A program made the position numbers and the translations under genes. Positions 1-7,100 of a stretch of 8,083 bases of DNA are shown one piece after another. The stretch is from an uncultured Actinomycetes bacterium (lineage in GTDB: Bacteria; Actinomycetota; Actinomycetes; Nanopelagicales; Nanopelagicaceae). The first letter of the stretch is position 1. Each line of letters begins with the position of its first letter. The DNA is taken from contig CAINSH010000048.1 in the NCBI GenBank assembly GCA_903852955.1, positions 1 through 8,083 of the forward strand, given 5' to 3'. The notes beneath the pieces were generated by a model. It saw only the letters and a program-made list of their open reading frames with translations. It made no database searches and was not told the DNA's origin.

Positions 1-4
1 AAAT

Positions 5-14
5 TCCTCCCTCT
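5..14 (-). promoter_or_regulatory. Possible Shine-Dalgarno of a gene just outside the left edge
   Basis: Read on the minus strand, this stretch is AGAGGGAGGA, a strong match to the anti-Shine-Dalgarno complement. It is followed by only four bases (ATTT) before the window ends, so a start codon a few bases beyond the edge is plausible. It lies 11 bases downstream of the tRNA-Thr 3' end with no terminator between them, which would make the tRNA part of a tRNA-mRNA transcript. The gene itself is not visible, so this is inference from a short motif. Confidence 0.35.
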
Positions 15-25
15 TTAAAACTACG

Positions 26-97
26 AGCCCCCCGTCAGGATTGAACTGACGACCTGCGCATTACAAGTGCGCTGCTCTACCACTGAGCTAGAGAGGC
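26..97 (-). tRNA. tRNA-Thr, anticodon TGT
   Basis: The minus strand folds into a complete 72-nt cloverleaf. The acceptor stem pairs GCCTCTC with GGGGGGC (G-C pairs plus two G-U wobbles). The D arm is GCTC-AGTGGTA-GAGC. The anticodon stem GCGCA/TGCGC encloses the loop CTTGTAA, giving anticodon TGT, which reads ACA threonine codons. The T arm is GTCAG-TTCAATC-CTGAC. The discriminator base is T, and the following bases are CGT, so the 3' CCA is not encoded and must be added by the CCA-adding enzyme. The gene is divergent from ppx. Identity follows directly from the anticodon; no variable-arm or intron oddities are seen. Confidence 0.95.
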
Positions 98-98
98 C

Positions 99-114
99 TA
101 CGTGCCAACACGTA
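99..114 (-). other. Perfect 6-bp hairpin in the tRNA-Thr leader
   Basis: TACGTG and CACGTA form a perfect inverted repeat around a four-base loop. It ends one base before the first nucleotide of tRNA-Thr, so a precursor tRNA would carry this stem directly against the RNase P cleavage site. There is no T-run after it on either strand, so it does not look like an intrinsic terminator. The structure is seen in the sequence; any role in tRNA processing is speculative, and a DNA-binding palindrome is an alternative. Confidence 0.4.
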
Positions 115-135
115 TCGATCTTTCGACCGGGCGTA

Positions 136-141
136 ATTATG
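136..141 (-). promoter_or_regulatory. Candidate extended -10 promoter for tRNA-Thr
   Basis: The minus strand reads TGC immediately before CATAAT, which matches the extended -10 pattern (TGn followed by a hexamer agreeing with TATAAT at five of six positions). The predicted transcript start is about seven bases downstream, giving a leader of roughly 30 nt before the tRNA. The -35 position at 17-18 bp spacing (TTCAAG or TTTCAA) is poor, which is compatible with an extended -10 promoter. The assignment rests on motif and position only. Confidence 0.45.
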
Positions 142-191
142 GCAGTGGTTCGCAAAAACTTGAAATCGAGAGCCTTGGGCGGCCTCGGCGA

Positions 192-197
192 TAGGTT
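192..197 (+). promoter_or_regulatory. Candidate -10 element for a leaderless ppx transcript
   Basis: TAGGTT fits the actinobacterial -10 pattern TANNNT and ends six bases before the GTG start of ppx. That is the spacing expected when transcription begins at the start codon itself. No Shine-Dalgarno-like purine run precedes the GTG, which supports leaderless translation. No convincing -35 hexamer lies at 16-19 bp. Confidence 0.4.
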
Positions 198-203
198 GTC
201 CCC

Positions 204-1121
204 GTGAGATTAGGCGTTCTAGATGTGGGTTCTAACACCATCCACCTTCAGGTGATGGATGCCCATCCCGGGGCTCGGCCAACTCCTGCAACTAATTTTA
301 AAGTTGAATTACGCCTGACTGAATACCTTGATTCTGACGGTTCAATTACAGCTGAAGGAATTAAACAACTCCACGAAGCTGTCGCTGATGCAGTTAAACA
401 TGCCAATCAAAACAAAACCGATGAAATTTTGGCATTTGCAACTTCTGCCGTGAGAGATGCAAAAAATGGCCCAGAGATCATCCAAGATATTAATCAGAAA
501 CACCAAATTGATTTACAGATTTTAACTGGAGATGAAGAAGCAAGAATGACCTTTCTTGCAGTTCGACGTTGGTTGGGTTGGTCTGCTGGAAAATTACTTG
601 TCCTAGACATTGGTGGCGGATCTTTAGAAATAGCATCCGGTATAGATGAAAATCCTGAAGCTACGATTTCTCTTCCACTAGGTGCGGCTCGGTTAACACG
701 AGATTTCTTATCTGGAGATCCGTATAGTTCTAAAAGCGTTAAGTTTCTTGAAGATTTTGTAAGTAGCAAGTTAGAAGATGACCTTCCTGCAATTCTACGA
801 AGCCACGATGCAAACCATTTTGTTGCCACAAGCAAGACTTTTCGTACTCTTGCTCGACTTTCAGGTCATATGTTTAATGAAAATCCTAAATATCTTGAAA
901 GCGCAAATTTAAAGTCAATGATTTCAAAACTTGCCGACATGACAGATAAATCACGAGCTGAACTTCCTGGAGTTTCAGCAAGTCGTGCTCAACAAATTGT
1001 TGCTGGCGGCGTAGTCGCACGTGCCGTTATGGCAACTCTTGATATTGATCGAGTTGAAATTTGCCCATGGGCTTTGCGTGAAGGCATCGTCCTAAGGCGC
1101 TTGGATTGGCTAAATAACTAA
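204..1121 (+). CDS. ppx: Exopolyphosphatase, Ppx/GppA family (short actinobacterial type)
   Basis: This 305-residue cytoplasmic protein belongs to the ASKHA-fold Ppx/GppA phosphatases, which remove terminal phosphate from polyphosphate (and in some members convert pppGpp to ppGpp). Visible motifs are DVGSNTIHL (7-15, first phosphate-binding loop), ATSAVRDA (79-86), GDEEARMTF (109-117, carrying the acidic residues equivalent to the catalytic glutamate), DIGGGSLEI (135-143, second phosphate loop), LPLGAARL in the middle, and a C-terminal PWALREGIVLRRLDW. It lacks the C-terminal HD-type domain of the approximately 500-residue enterobacterial Ppx, so it matches the short class exemplified by mycobacterial Ppx1 (Rv0496). 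The GTG start is chosen because MRLGVLDVGSN is the usual N terminus. Its stop codon overlaps that of the convergent mutT1-like gene. Polyphosphate rather than pppGpp as main substrate is inferred, helped by the proximity of ppk. Confidence 0.9.
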   Translation: MRLGVLDVGSNTIHLQVMDAHPGARPTPATNFKVELRLTEYLDSDGSITAEGIKQLHEAVADAVKHANQNKTDEILAFATSAVRDAKNGPEIIQDINQKHQIDLQILTGDEEARMTFLAVRRWLGWSAGKLLVLDIGGGSLEIASGIDENPEATISLPLGAARLTRDFLSGDPYSSKSVKFLEDFVSSKLEDDLPAILRSHDANHFVATSKTFRTLARLSGHMFNENPKYLESANLKSMISKLADMTDKSRAELPGVSASRAQQIVAGGVVARAVMATLDIDRVEICPWALREGIVLRRLDWLNN

Positions 1122-2017
1122 GTTCTGGGTGCTTCTACCCAGTCAACTGCAATGATTTCGGCATCTCGATAGTGCAGCACCCAGGCTTCACCGGGCTCAA
1201 GTTTTTGATCTAACTGCTTGAAATTCTTTTTTCCAATGAGCTTTTTTAGAAGCTTAGGCAAGATCGGATTATGACTGCAGATAATTGCACTTTTGCCTTG
1301 ATCCATTAAGTCTTGGGCGTAATCCAAAGGCGCTTCTTTATCTTTTTCAAAACTATATTCACTTAAATCTGCAGAATAAATTGGATTGATATCAAGTGAA
1401 CGCGAAATTGGCTCTATTGTTTCAATGCAACGTTGCGCATCGGATGAGTGAATCTCTTGAATCGAATATGGAAGATATAAAGAAAGCATTCGCTTAGCTT
1501 GAATCTGCCCAGTCTGGGCCAATGGGCGATCGCCATCATCGCCATCCCAATCTTCGCGCTTAACGGCTTTACCGTGGCGCAATAGAACTAGAGGCGTGGT
1601 TCCAGAATCAAATTCAAGAAAAAAATCAATCAGGCTCTTGTCATCTTCTAAAGTTAACTTTTTCTTTGCATCTGGTGGTGATAACCATAAAAGTTGATCA
1701 ACTTCATTTAAATCTGTGGTCCCAGTTGGTTCACCAATGGCTTGAGCTGACCAGTATTTAACTATCTTGCTTATGCCATCAACCTCGTACGTTACTTCGC
1801 CAATCTCTGGCCCAAAAACTGGTGTGTAGCCAGTTTCTTCCATTACCTCACGATAAGCGCAACCAATCATTGTTTCATTGGGATCAAGTTTGCCTTTTGG
1901 TAGTGACCAATCGTCGTAACGTGGACGGTGGATTACAGCTATTTCAATTTTTTTCCTGCCCACTTGGCGCCACAACACCGCACCAGCTGCGTAAATTACG
2001 TTCGCCTCCTGGCTCAT
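1118..2017 (-). CDS. mutT1: MutT1-like NUDIX hydrolase fused to a histidine phosphatase domain
   Basis: The 299-residue protein has two domains. The N-terminal NUDIX domain (about 5-135) carries a complete NUDIX box at 42-64, G-x5-E-x7-REVMEETGY. The C-terminal histidine phosphatase domain (about 140-299) has the catalytic RHG at 147-149, the phosphate-pocket arginine R196 in SSDAQR, E220 as likely proton donor, and H249 in CSHNP. The same architecture is known from mycobacterial MutT1 (Rv2985), which sanitises 8-oxo-dGTP and can hydrolyse diadenosine polyphosphates, and which also lies beside ppk1. The start is fixed by an AAGGAG eight bases upstream, and the gene begins two bases after the ppk stop, so it is the second gene of a tightly coupled operon. 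Its TAG overlaps the ppx TAA in the opposite direction. The architecture is certain; the exact substrate is inferred from the family and context. Confidence 0.88.
   Translation of the reverse strand: MSQEANVIYAAGAVLWRQVGRKKIEIAVIHRPRYDDWSLPKGKLDPNETMIGCAYREVMEETGYTPVFGPEIGEVTYEVDGISKIVKYWSAQAIGEPTGTTDLNEVDQLLWLSPPDAKKKLTLEDDKSLIDFFLEFDSGTTPLVLLRHGKAVKREDWDGDDGDRPLAQTGQIQAKRMLSLYLPYSIQEIHSSDAQRCIETIEPISRSLDINPIYSADLSEYSFEKDKEAPLDYAQDLMDQGKSAIICSHNPILPKLLKKLIGKKNFKQLDQKLEPGEAWVLHYRDAEIIAVDWVEAPRT
1125..1142. terminator. Terminator-like hairpin shared by ppx and mutT1 3' ends
   Basis: CTGGGT and ACCCAG form a perfect 6-bp inverted repeat around a 6-base loop. It starts three bases after the ppx stop and lies inside the last codons of the convergent mutT1-like gene. 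Neither side has a good T-run (only a loose AACTTAGTTATTT on the minus strand), so efficient intrinsic termination is doubtful. As no untranscribed spacer exists between the two genes, it is the only obvious candidate for a bidirectional 3'-end structure. It could also be a by-product of the coding sequence. Confidence 0.3.
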
Positions 2018-2019
2018 TA

Positions 2020-4077
2020 TTAACGCTCCTTCGAATATTGATTAATAAGAACCTCGTGAACATCGAGTAAAGCTTCGCCTCGGTTGTTCTTGCTCTTTCT
2101 AGTCCACTCTGTGCCTTTTAGTTGCCAGCTGGATGCATTTTCACTTATGCCAAGATCGATAATCTCCTGTAAACGGTTTTGATGGTCTTTTTTATCTATT
2201 CGTACCAGACTTTCAACACGGCGATCTAGATTTCGACCCATTAAATCTGCGCTTCCAATCCAATACTCATTATCTCCACCATTAGTAAAATGAAATATTC
2301 TTGAGTGTTCTAAGAATCTACCCAAGACAGAGTTGACTGTGATGTTCTCAGAAACTCCCTTTATTCCTGGCTGTACTGCACAAATACCGCGGACTAGTAG
2401 TTCAATTTTTACTCCAGCTTGTGACGCTTCGTATAGTTTTGCAACGAAACCTTCATCCAAAATTGAATTTAATTTAAATTGGATACCAGCAGGTTTTCCA
2501 GCTTTTTGATTAGTGATTTCACGATCTATACGTTCAATAATTCCTGAACGCAGAGTTGAAGGTGCGACTAGTAATCGTGAATACGTTGATTGCGGAGCAA
2601 AGCCTGATAATTGGTTAAACAGCTTAGTTAAATCTTCAGTTAGCTCTGGGTCAGCGCTGAGAATTCCTAAATCTTCATACATGCGCGCAGTTTTAGGGTT
2701 GTAATTACCGGTGCCCAAATGGCAATAACGTCGCAAGCCATGAGGCTCATCGCGTATGACTAAAGAAAGTTTGGCGTGAGTTTTCAAACCCATTAATCCA
2801 TACACAACATGTACGCCGGCAGCTTCTAATTTGCGCGCCCACCGCACGTTTGCTTGCTCATCAAAGCGGGCACGAATTTCAATTACGGCCAGCACTTGTT
2901 TGCCTGCTTCAGCGGCTTCAATGAGCGCTTCAATAATTGGCGAATCACCCGAGGTGCGGTACAGCGTCTGTTTTATTGCCAGAACATGTGGGTCTTCTGC
3001 GGCAACCTGTAGAAACTGAACGACTGAAGAAGTGAAGGATTCATAGGGGTGGTGGAGCAAAATCTCACCTTGGCGAATCGCAGAAAAGAAAAGATCCGGG
3101 TCTTCTTGATCCACCTGCGATAGGGCCTTTGCGGTGCGGGAACGAAAACCTTCAAACTTTAGATGTGGGAAATCAAGATCTGCTATTCGATTTAATGAAG
3201 TTAAGTCCAATGGTGCAGATATATGAACAACGTTTTCATCATTGATTGCTAACTCCTCGGAAAGTTTGTTGACTAACTTCTCATCAACTTCACTTTCAAT
3301 TTCAAGACGAACTGGCGGACCAAATCGACGGCGAGCTAACTCTTGTTCGATTGAAACTAAAATATCTTCAGTTTCATCTTCGTCAAGGTCTATATCCTGA
3401 TTACGAGTTACACGGAAGGTGTAGTGATCTTCAATAATCATTCCTGGGAAAAGTTCCTGTAGGTGAATTGCTATGAGATCTTCTAAAGGTAAAAACCTTG
3501 TTGACCCGGTCTTAGCGGTTGCAATAAAACGAGGAAGAATTTCAGGAACTTTTACACGAGCAAAGAACTCTTCGTGAGTTGTTGGATTTTTAACAATCAC
3601 AGCTAAATTCAAAGATAGACCTGAGATATATGGGAATGGATGTGATGGGTCAACCGCCAGGGGTGTTAAGACTGGAAAAATTCGATCTGCAAACAACTTT
3701 GTGACGTAGCCACGTTCAGTTTCATTGAGTTGATCCCAATGCAAAAACTCAATTCCCTCTTTTTTTAGCAAAGGTTCAATCTCTTCATGAAATACCCGTG
3801 ATTGCCGAGCCATCAATAAGTTTGTGCGTTTTGAAATCTCTTTTAAGAGTTCCTTGGGGGTAAACCCCGCATAATTCACGGCAGTTACATTATTTTCAAT
3901 TTTGCTTAAGGCAGTGGCTACTCGCACCATGTAAAACTCATCGAGATTTGAAGAAAAAATCGCCAAGAATCGAACTCGTTCAAGCAACGGCACGCTCTGA
4001 TCTTCTGCAAGTTCAAGCACTCTCTGATTAAAGGAGAGCCAACTTAACTCTCGGTCAGTGATGTGTTGAATTTTCAT
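2020..4077 (-). CDS. ppk: Polyphosphate kinase 1 (Ppk1)
   Basis: Ppk1 reversibly transfers the gamma-phosphate of ATP onto a growing polyphosphate chain. At 685 residues it is nearly the same length as the E. coli enzyme (688). The four usual regions are present: an N-terminal domain opening with RELSWLSFNQRVLELA and containing SSNLDEF (42-48, with N44 as the ATP-contacting asparagine); a middle domain with HPFPYISGLSLNLA; and two phospholipase-D-like C-terminal domains. The autophosphorylated histidine is H434 in LKTHAK, with H453 in HLGTGNY, and R374 and R404 in the expected active-site positions. H591 corresponds to E. coli H592. All catalytic residues sit one position earlier than in E. 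coli, so the alignment is essentially gap-free at these sites. It heads an operon with the mutT1-like gene and is divergent from lacZ. No Shine-Dalgarno precedes the ATG; see the candidate leaderless promoter. Confidence 0.97.
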   Translation of the reverse strand: MKIQHITDRELSWLSFNQRVLELAEDQSVPLLERVRFLAIFSSNLDEFYMVRVATALSKIENNVTAVNYAGFTPKELLKEISKRTNLLMARQSRVFHEEIEPLLKKEGIEFLHWDQLNETERGYVTKLFADRIFPVLTPLAVDPSHPFPYISGLSLNLAVIVKNPTTHEEFFARVKVPEILPRFIATAKTGSTRFLPLEDLIAIHLQELFPGMIIEDHYTFRVTRNQDIDLDEDETEDILVSIEQELARRRFGPPVRLEIESEVDEKLVNKLSEELAINDENVVHISAPLDLTSLNRIADLDFPHLKFEGFRSRTAKALSQVDQEDPDLFFSAIRQGEILLHHPYESFTSSVVQFLQVAAEDPHVLAIKQTLYRTSGDSPIIEALIEAAEAGKQVLAVIEIRARFDEQANVRWARKLEAAGVHVVYGLMGLKTHAKLSLVIRDEPHGLRRYCHLGTGNYNPKTARMYEDLGILSADPELTEDLTKLFNQLSGFAPQSTYSRLLVAPSTLRSGIIERIDREITNQKAGKPAGIQFKLNSILDEGFVAKLYEASQAGVKIELLVRGICAVQPGIKGVSENITVNSVLGRFLEHSRIFHFTNGGDNEYWIGSADLMGRNLDRRVESLVRIDKKDHQNRLQEIIDLGISENASSWQLKGTEWTRKSKNNRGEALLDVHEVLINQYSKER
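2026..2031 (-). promoter_or_regulatory. Ribosome binding site of the mutT1-like gene, inside the ppk 3' end
   Basis: The minus strand reads AAGGAG, a near-consensus Shine-Dalgarno, eight bases before the ATG at 2017. It lies within the final codons of ppk (encoding KER and the stop region). This decides the start of the downstream gene and implies translational coupling: ribosomes finishing ppk release two bases before the next start. Confidence 0.8.
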
Positions 4078-4083
4078 TGTTAA

Positions 4084-4089
4084 ATTGTC
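4084..4089 (-). promoter_or_regulatory. Candidate -10 element for a leaderless ppk transcript
   Basis: The minus strand reads GACAAT (four of six matches to TATAAT, sharing the conserved second A and final T). It ends six bases before the ppk ATG, the same spacing as the TAGGTT element before ppx. No Shine-Dalgarno is visible in the 20 bases upstream of the ATG. The -35 region is not recognisable. It is a weak motif, supported mainly by position. Confidence 0.3.
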
Positions 4090-4139
4090 TCTATCTCGGG
4101 TGAACTGCAGGTGTCTAAAAGGAGACTATCAGGCTAACC

Positions 4140-4149
4140 AAACGCGATT
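4140..4149. promoter_or_regulatory. Imperfect palindrome resembling a LacI-family operator core
   Basis: AAACGCGATT is a near-palindrome (four of five base pairs match) with a central CG-containing core, as in many LacI-family operators. It sits mid-way in the 108-bp region between the divergent ppk and lacZ genes, upstream of the lacZ start, where a sugar-responsive repressor could act. The flanking bases do not extend the symmetry. A second short repeat, GTCT-N6-AGAC, occurs at 4113-4126. No regulator gene is in the window, so this remains a suggestion. Confidence 0.2.
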
Positions 4150-4178
4150 AGGCCGAAAAGTACGCTCAGTGGCAGACT

Positions 4179-4184
4179 TATCCT
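4179..4184 (+). promoter_or_regulatory. Candidate -10 element for lacZ
   Basis: TATCCT fits the TANNNT pattern. It is very close to the coding region: two adjacent ATG codons follow at 4186 and 4189, and a transcript starting five bases after the hexamer would begin exactly at the second ATG, giving a leaderless message. No Shine-Dalgarno-like sequence occurs upstream. If the promoter lies elsewhere in the intergenic region, it is not recognisable to me. Confidence 0.27.
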
Positions 4185-4185
4185 C

Positions 4186-7100
4186 ATGATGACGAACTAC
4201 TGGATGAGTCCTGAGACCACTGCAGTAAATCGTCTACCTATGCTCAACATCGAGCACCTGGAAAAGATTTCACTAGATGGTACGTGGCGTTTTCAGCTTT
4301 TGCGTAGTCCACGTGAACCACTTGGGCGCAAGTGGGCTGAAATTCCAGTTCCAGGTCTATGGACGATGCAGCCGGAGAGCGCAGTATTTTTCGATAAACC
4401 AATTTATACAAACACTCAAATGCCATTTGAAGAACAGCCACCTTTTGTGCCCGAACAAAATCCTCATGGTGTTTATGAAAGAAATTTTGATCTGCCTGAA
4501 AGCTGGATGGGTAAACGAATTGTTTTACACCTTGGTGGATATGAATCCGTTGCACTCGTTTACATTAACGGTGTCGAAGTTGGCTTAACTAAAGATTCAC
4601 GGTTGGCTGCTGAATTTGATATTACAAAATTTGTTCAACACGGAAGCAACGTGATTCGAATTGATGTTACTAAATGGTCTGATGCCACATTTATTGAAGA
4701 TCAAGATCAATGGTGGCACGGAGGAATAACTCGTTCCGTAAAACTTTTTGCAACTAACAAAGTTTTCATTGAACGTTTCTATACAACGGCTGGACTTGAT
4801 AAAGATGGAACAACTGGCGTTCTAGATATCCGCGCCCACATTGCATCCATTGATAATGTTTCAACGCACAACTTTACTTTGCGAGCCTCAATTGAAGAAC
4901 TTCCTAAAGTAAAAAGCGCACAACTTGCGGCAACGCTTAAAGATTTTTCTGCGCCAATTTGGACTGAGCGCGATGAAAGCCTCAAGGCCAGAAGTGATGA
5001 GTATTTCCATGGCAAGTTCTGGCACGGAAATATGCCGGCCGATGCCAAGGCCGCAATTTTAGAAAATGAACCGTGGCCTGCTGGCAAAATCCACCTCAAT
5101 ACGCGTGTTCCTAAGATCAAGCCTTGGTCGGCTGAAGACCCTGCCCTTTATACGCTGCACATCGAACTGGTAGATCCAGATGGCACAATCGTTGAAATTT
5201 CACAGCAAAAAATAGGTTTTAGATCAATCGAAATTAAAGGCCAAGAACTATTAGTTAATGGCCAACCGGTAATTTTCTATGGAGTTAACCGCCACGATTT
5301 CAACCGTTATACAGGGCGCGCACTAACGCGTGATGATATGCGCGAAGACTTGCTACAGCTAAAGCGTTTTAACTTTAATGCAGTGCGTACTTCACATTAT
5401 CCAAACGATGCTGCTTTTCTTGATTTGTGCGATGAACTCGGCTTCTACGTTATTGGTGAAGCTAACATTGAATCCCATGCATTCATCGCCTCTATTTGTG
5501 ATGACTCCAAGTATTTAACGGCCTTTGTTGATCGTGTTGGTCGAATGATCCAGCGCGATATTCATCATCCTTCAGCGATTATGTGGTCGCTAGGTAATGA
5601 GTCAGGTGCTGGAACTAATCATGAAGCTGCAGCTAATTACGCCCGTACTTTTGATCCTTCACGTCCACTTCATTATGAAGGTGGTATTCGTGGCAATTGG
5701 ATGGGATCACATTCTCTGACCGATGTAATTTGTCCCATGTATCCAACAATTTCTGCAATCAAAGAGTATGCAACTTCTGCCAAAGCCGATCGACCATTGA
5801 TTATGTGCGAGTACTCGCATGCGATGGGTAATAGCAACGGTACTTTGGCTGAATATTGGGAAGTTATTGAATCAACTCCAGGATTGCAGGGCGGATTCAT
5901 TTGGGAGTTTTGGGATCATGGCCCAGTGCAAACAATGCCCGATGGCACCACTCGCAATGCATATGGTGGGGATTACGGCGAAACCAAACATGACGGAAAT
6001 TTCTGTTGCGATGGAATGGTTTTCCCTGATCGCACGGCAAAGCCGGCAATGTCTGAATTTAAAGCTATTGCGGCGCCCGCAACAGTTAGCGCGGTAAAAG
6101 CATCTGAGGGTCGCTTTAAGATATTTAATAAGCATTTCTTCAAGGATTTATCGGCCTATGAACTTCATTGGGCAATTAATCGCGATGGTTTATTAGTTGA
6201 TGCGGGCAAAATAAAACTGCCACAAGTTGCTGCGCGCAAAACCGCAGCTTTCAAAGTTACTTCTGCGCACTTAGCTAAGCCCGATGGTTTGGGCGAACGC
6301 TTTATTACTTTCACTTTGATTCGCACTGAAAGTACTTCTTGGGATTCGACTATGACTGAAGTTGGTTGGAATCAATTTGCGCTTCCATCTCGCGCATTAA
6401 CAGTTACTGGCGCAGATGAATCTAATGAATTTACAAATTTCCTAGATGAGTATGGGCAGATTGTTCTTCCGCACGCGGCAGTTGCGCCAAAGCTTTCTCT
6501 GTGGCGCGCACCAACTGATAACGATCGCATCGGGCACATTGCAACAAAATGGAACCGCTGGGGTCTGCGCGACCTTGAGCGCACAGATTGCGTTGTCTCG
6601 CAATCTCCAACCCATGCAGAAATCACTAATACCTGGCAGACCAGTACTGGCATCTCTATTAAGCAAATTCAAGTAGTTACTCCAGTCGAAAATGGTTTTA
6701 GCGTTAAGGAAACCATTACATTGCCCAAGGTTTTAACCGATGTTGCACGCGTGGGTATTAACTTCGAACTAGATGGAGCTTTGAGCGATCTAACCTGGTT
6801 TGGCTCTGGTCCTCACGAGTCATATCCGGATAGAAAAATCGCAAGAATTCATCGCTTTGTTTCATCCGTGGCCAATCAATACATACCTTATGTTCGCCCT
6901 CAAGAAAATGGTGGCCACACGGCTGTACGTTGGTTTGAACTCACCAACTCTGAAGGTCATGGAGTTCGCCTACAAATGGCTAAACCTTTACAGGTTTCGA
7001 TTACACCAAACCGCGCAGTTGATTTAGCTGATGCAACGCATGATGTTGAAGTTAAGGCTTGTGGCAATGTTGTGGTTCATATCGATGGCGCACATCGCGG

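Noticed and set aside
494..835. A 113-codon open frame on the minus strand inside ppx
   Set aside because: It lies entirely antisense to a clear ppx gene, shows no recognisable domain, and has low-complexity serine/arginine-rich composition typical of a shadow frame.
4244..5120. Several 100-residue open frames in other frames of the lacZ region
   Set aside because: LacZ is well conserved across this stretch in its own frame; the alternatives lack start signals and domain motifs.
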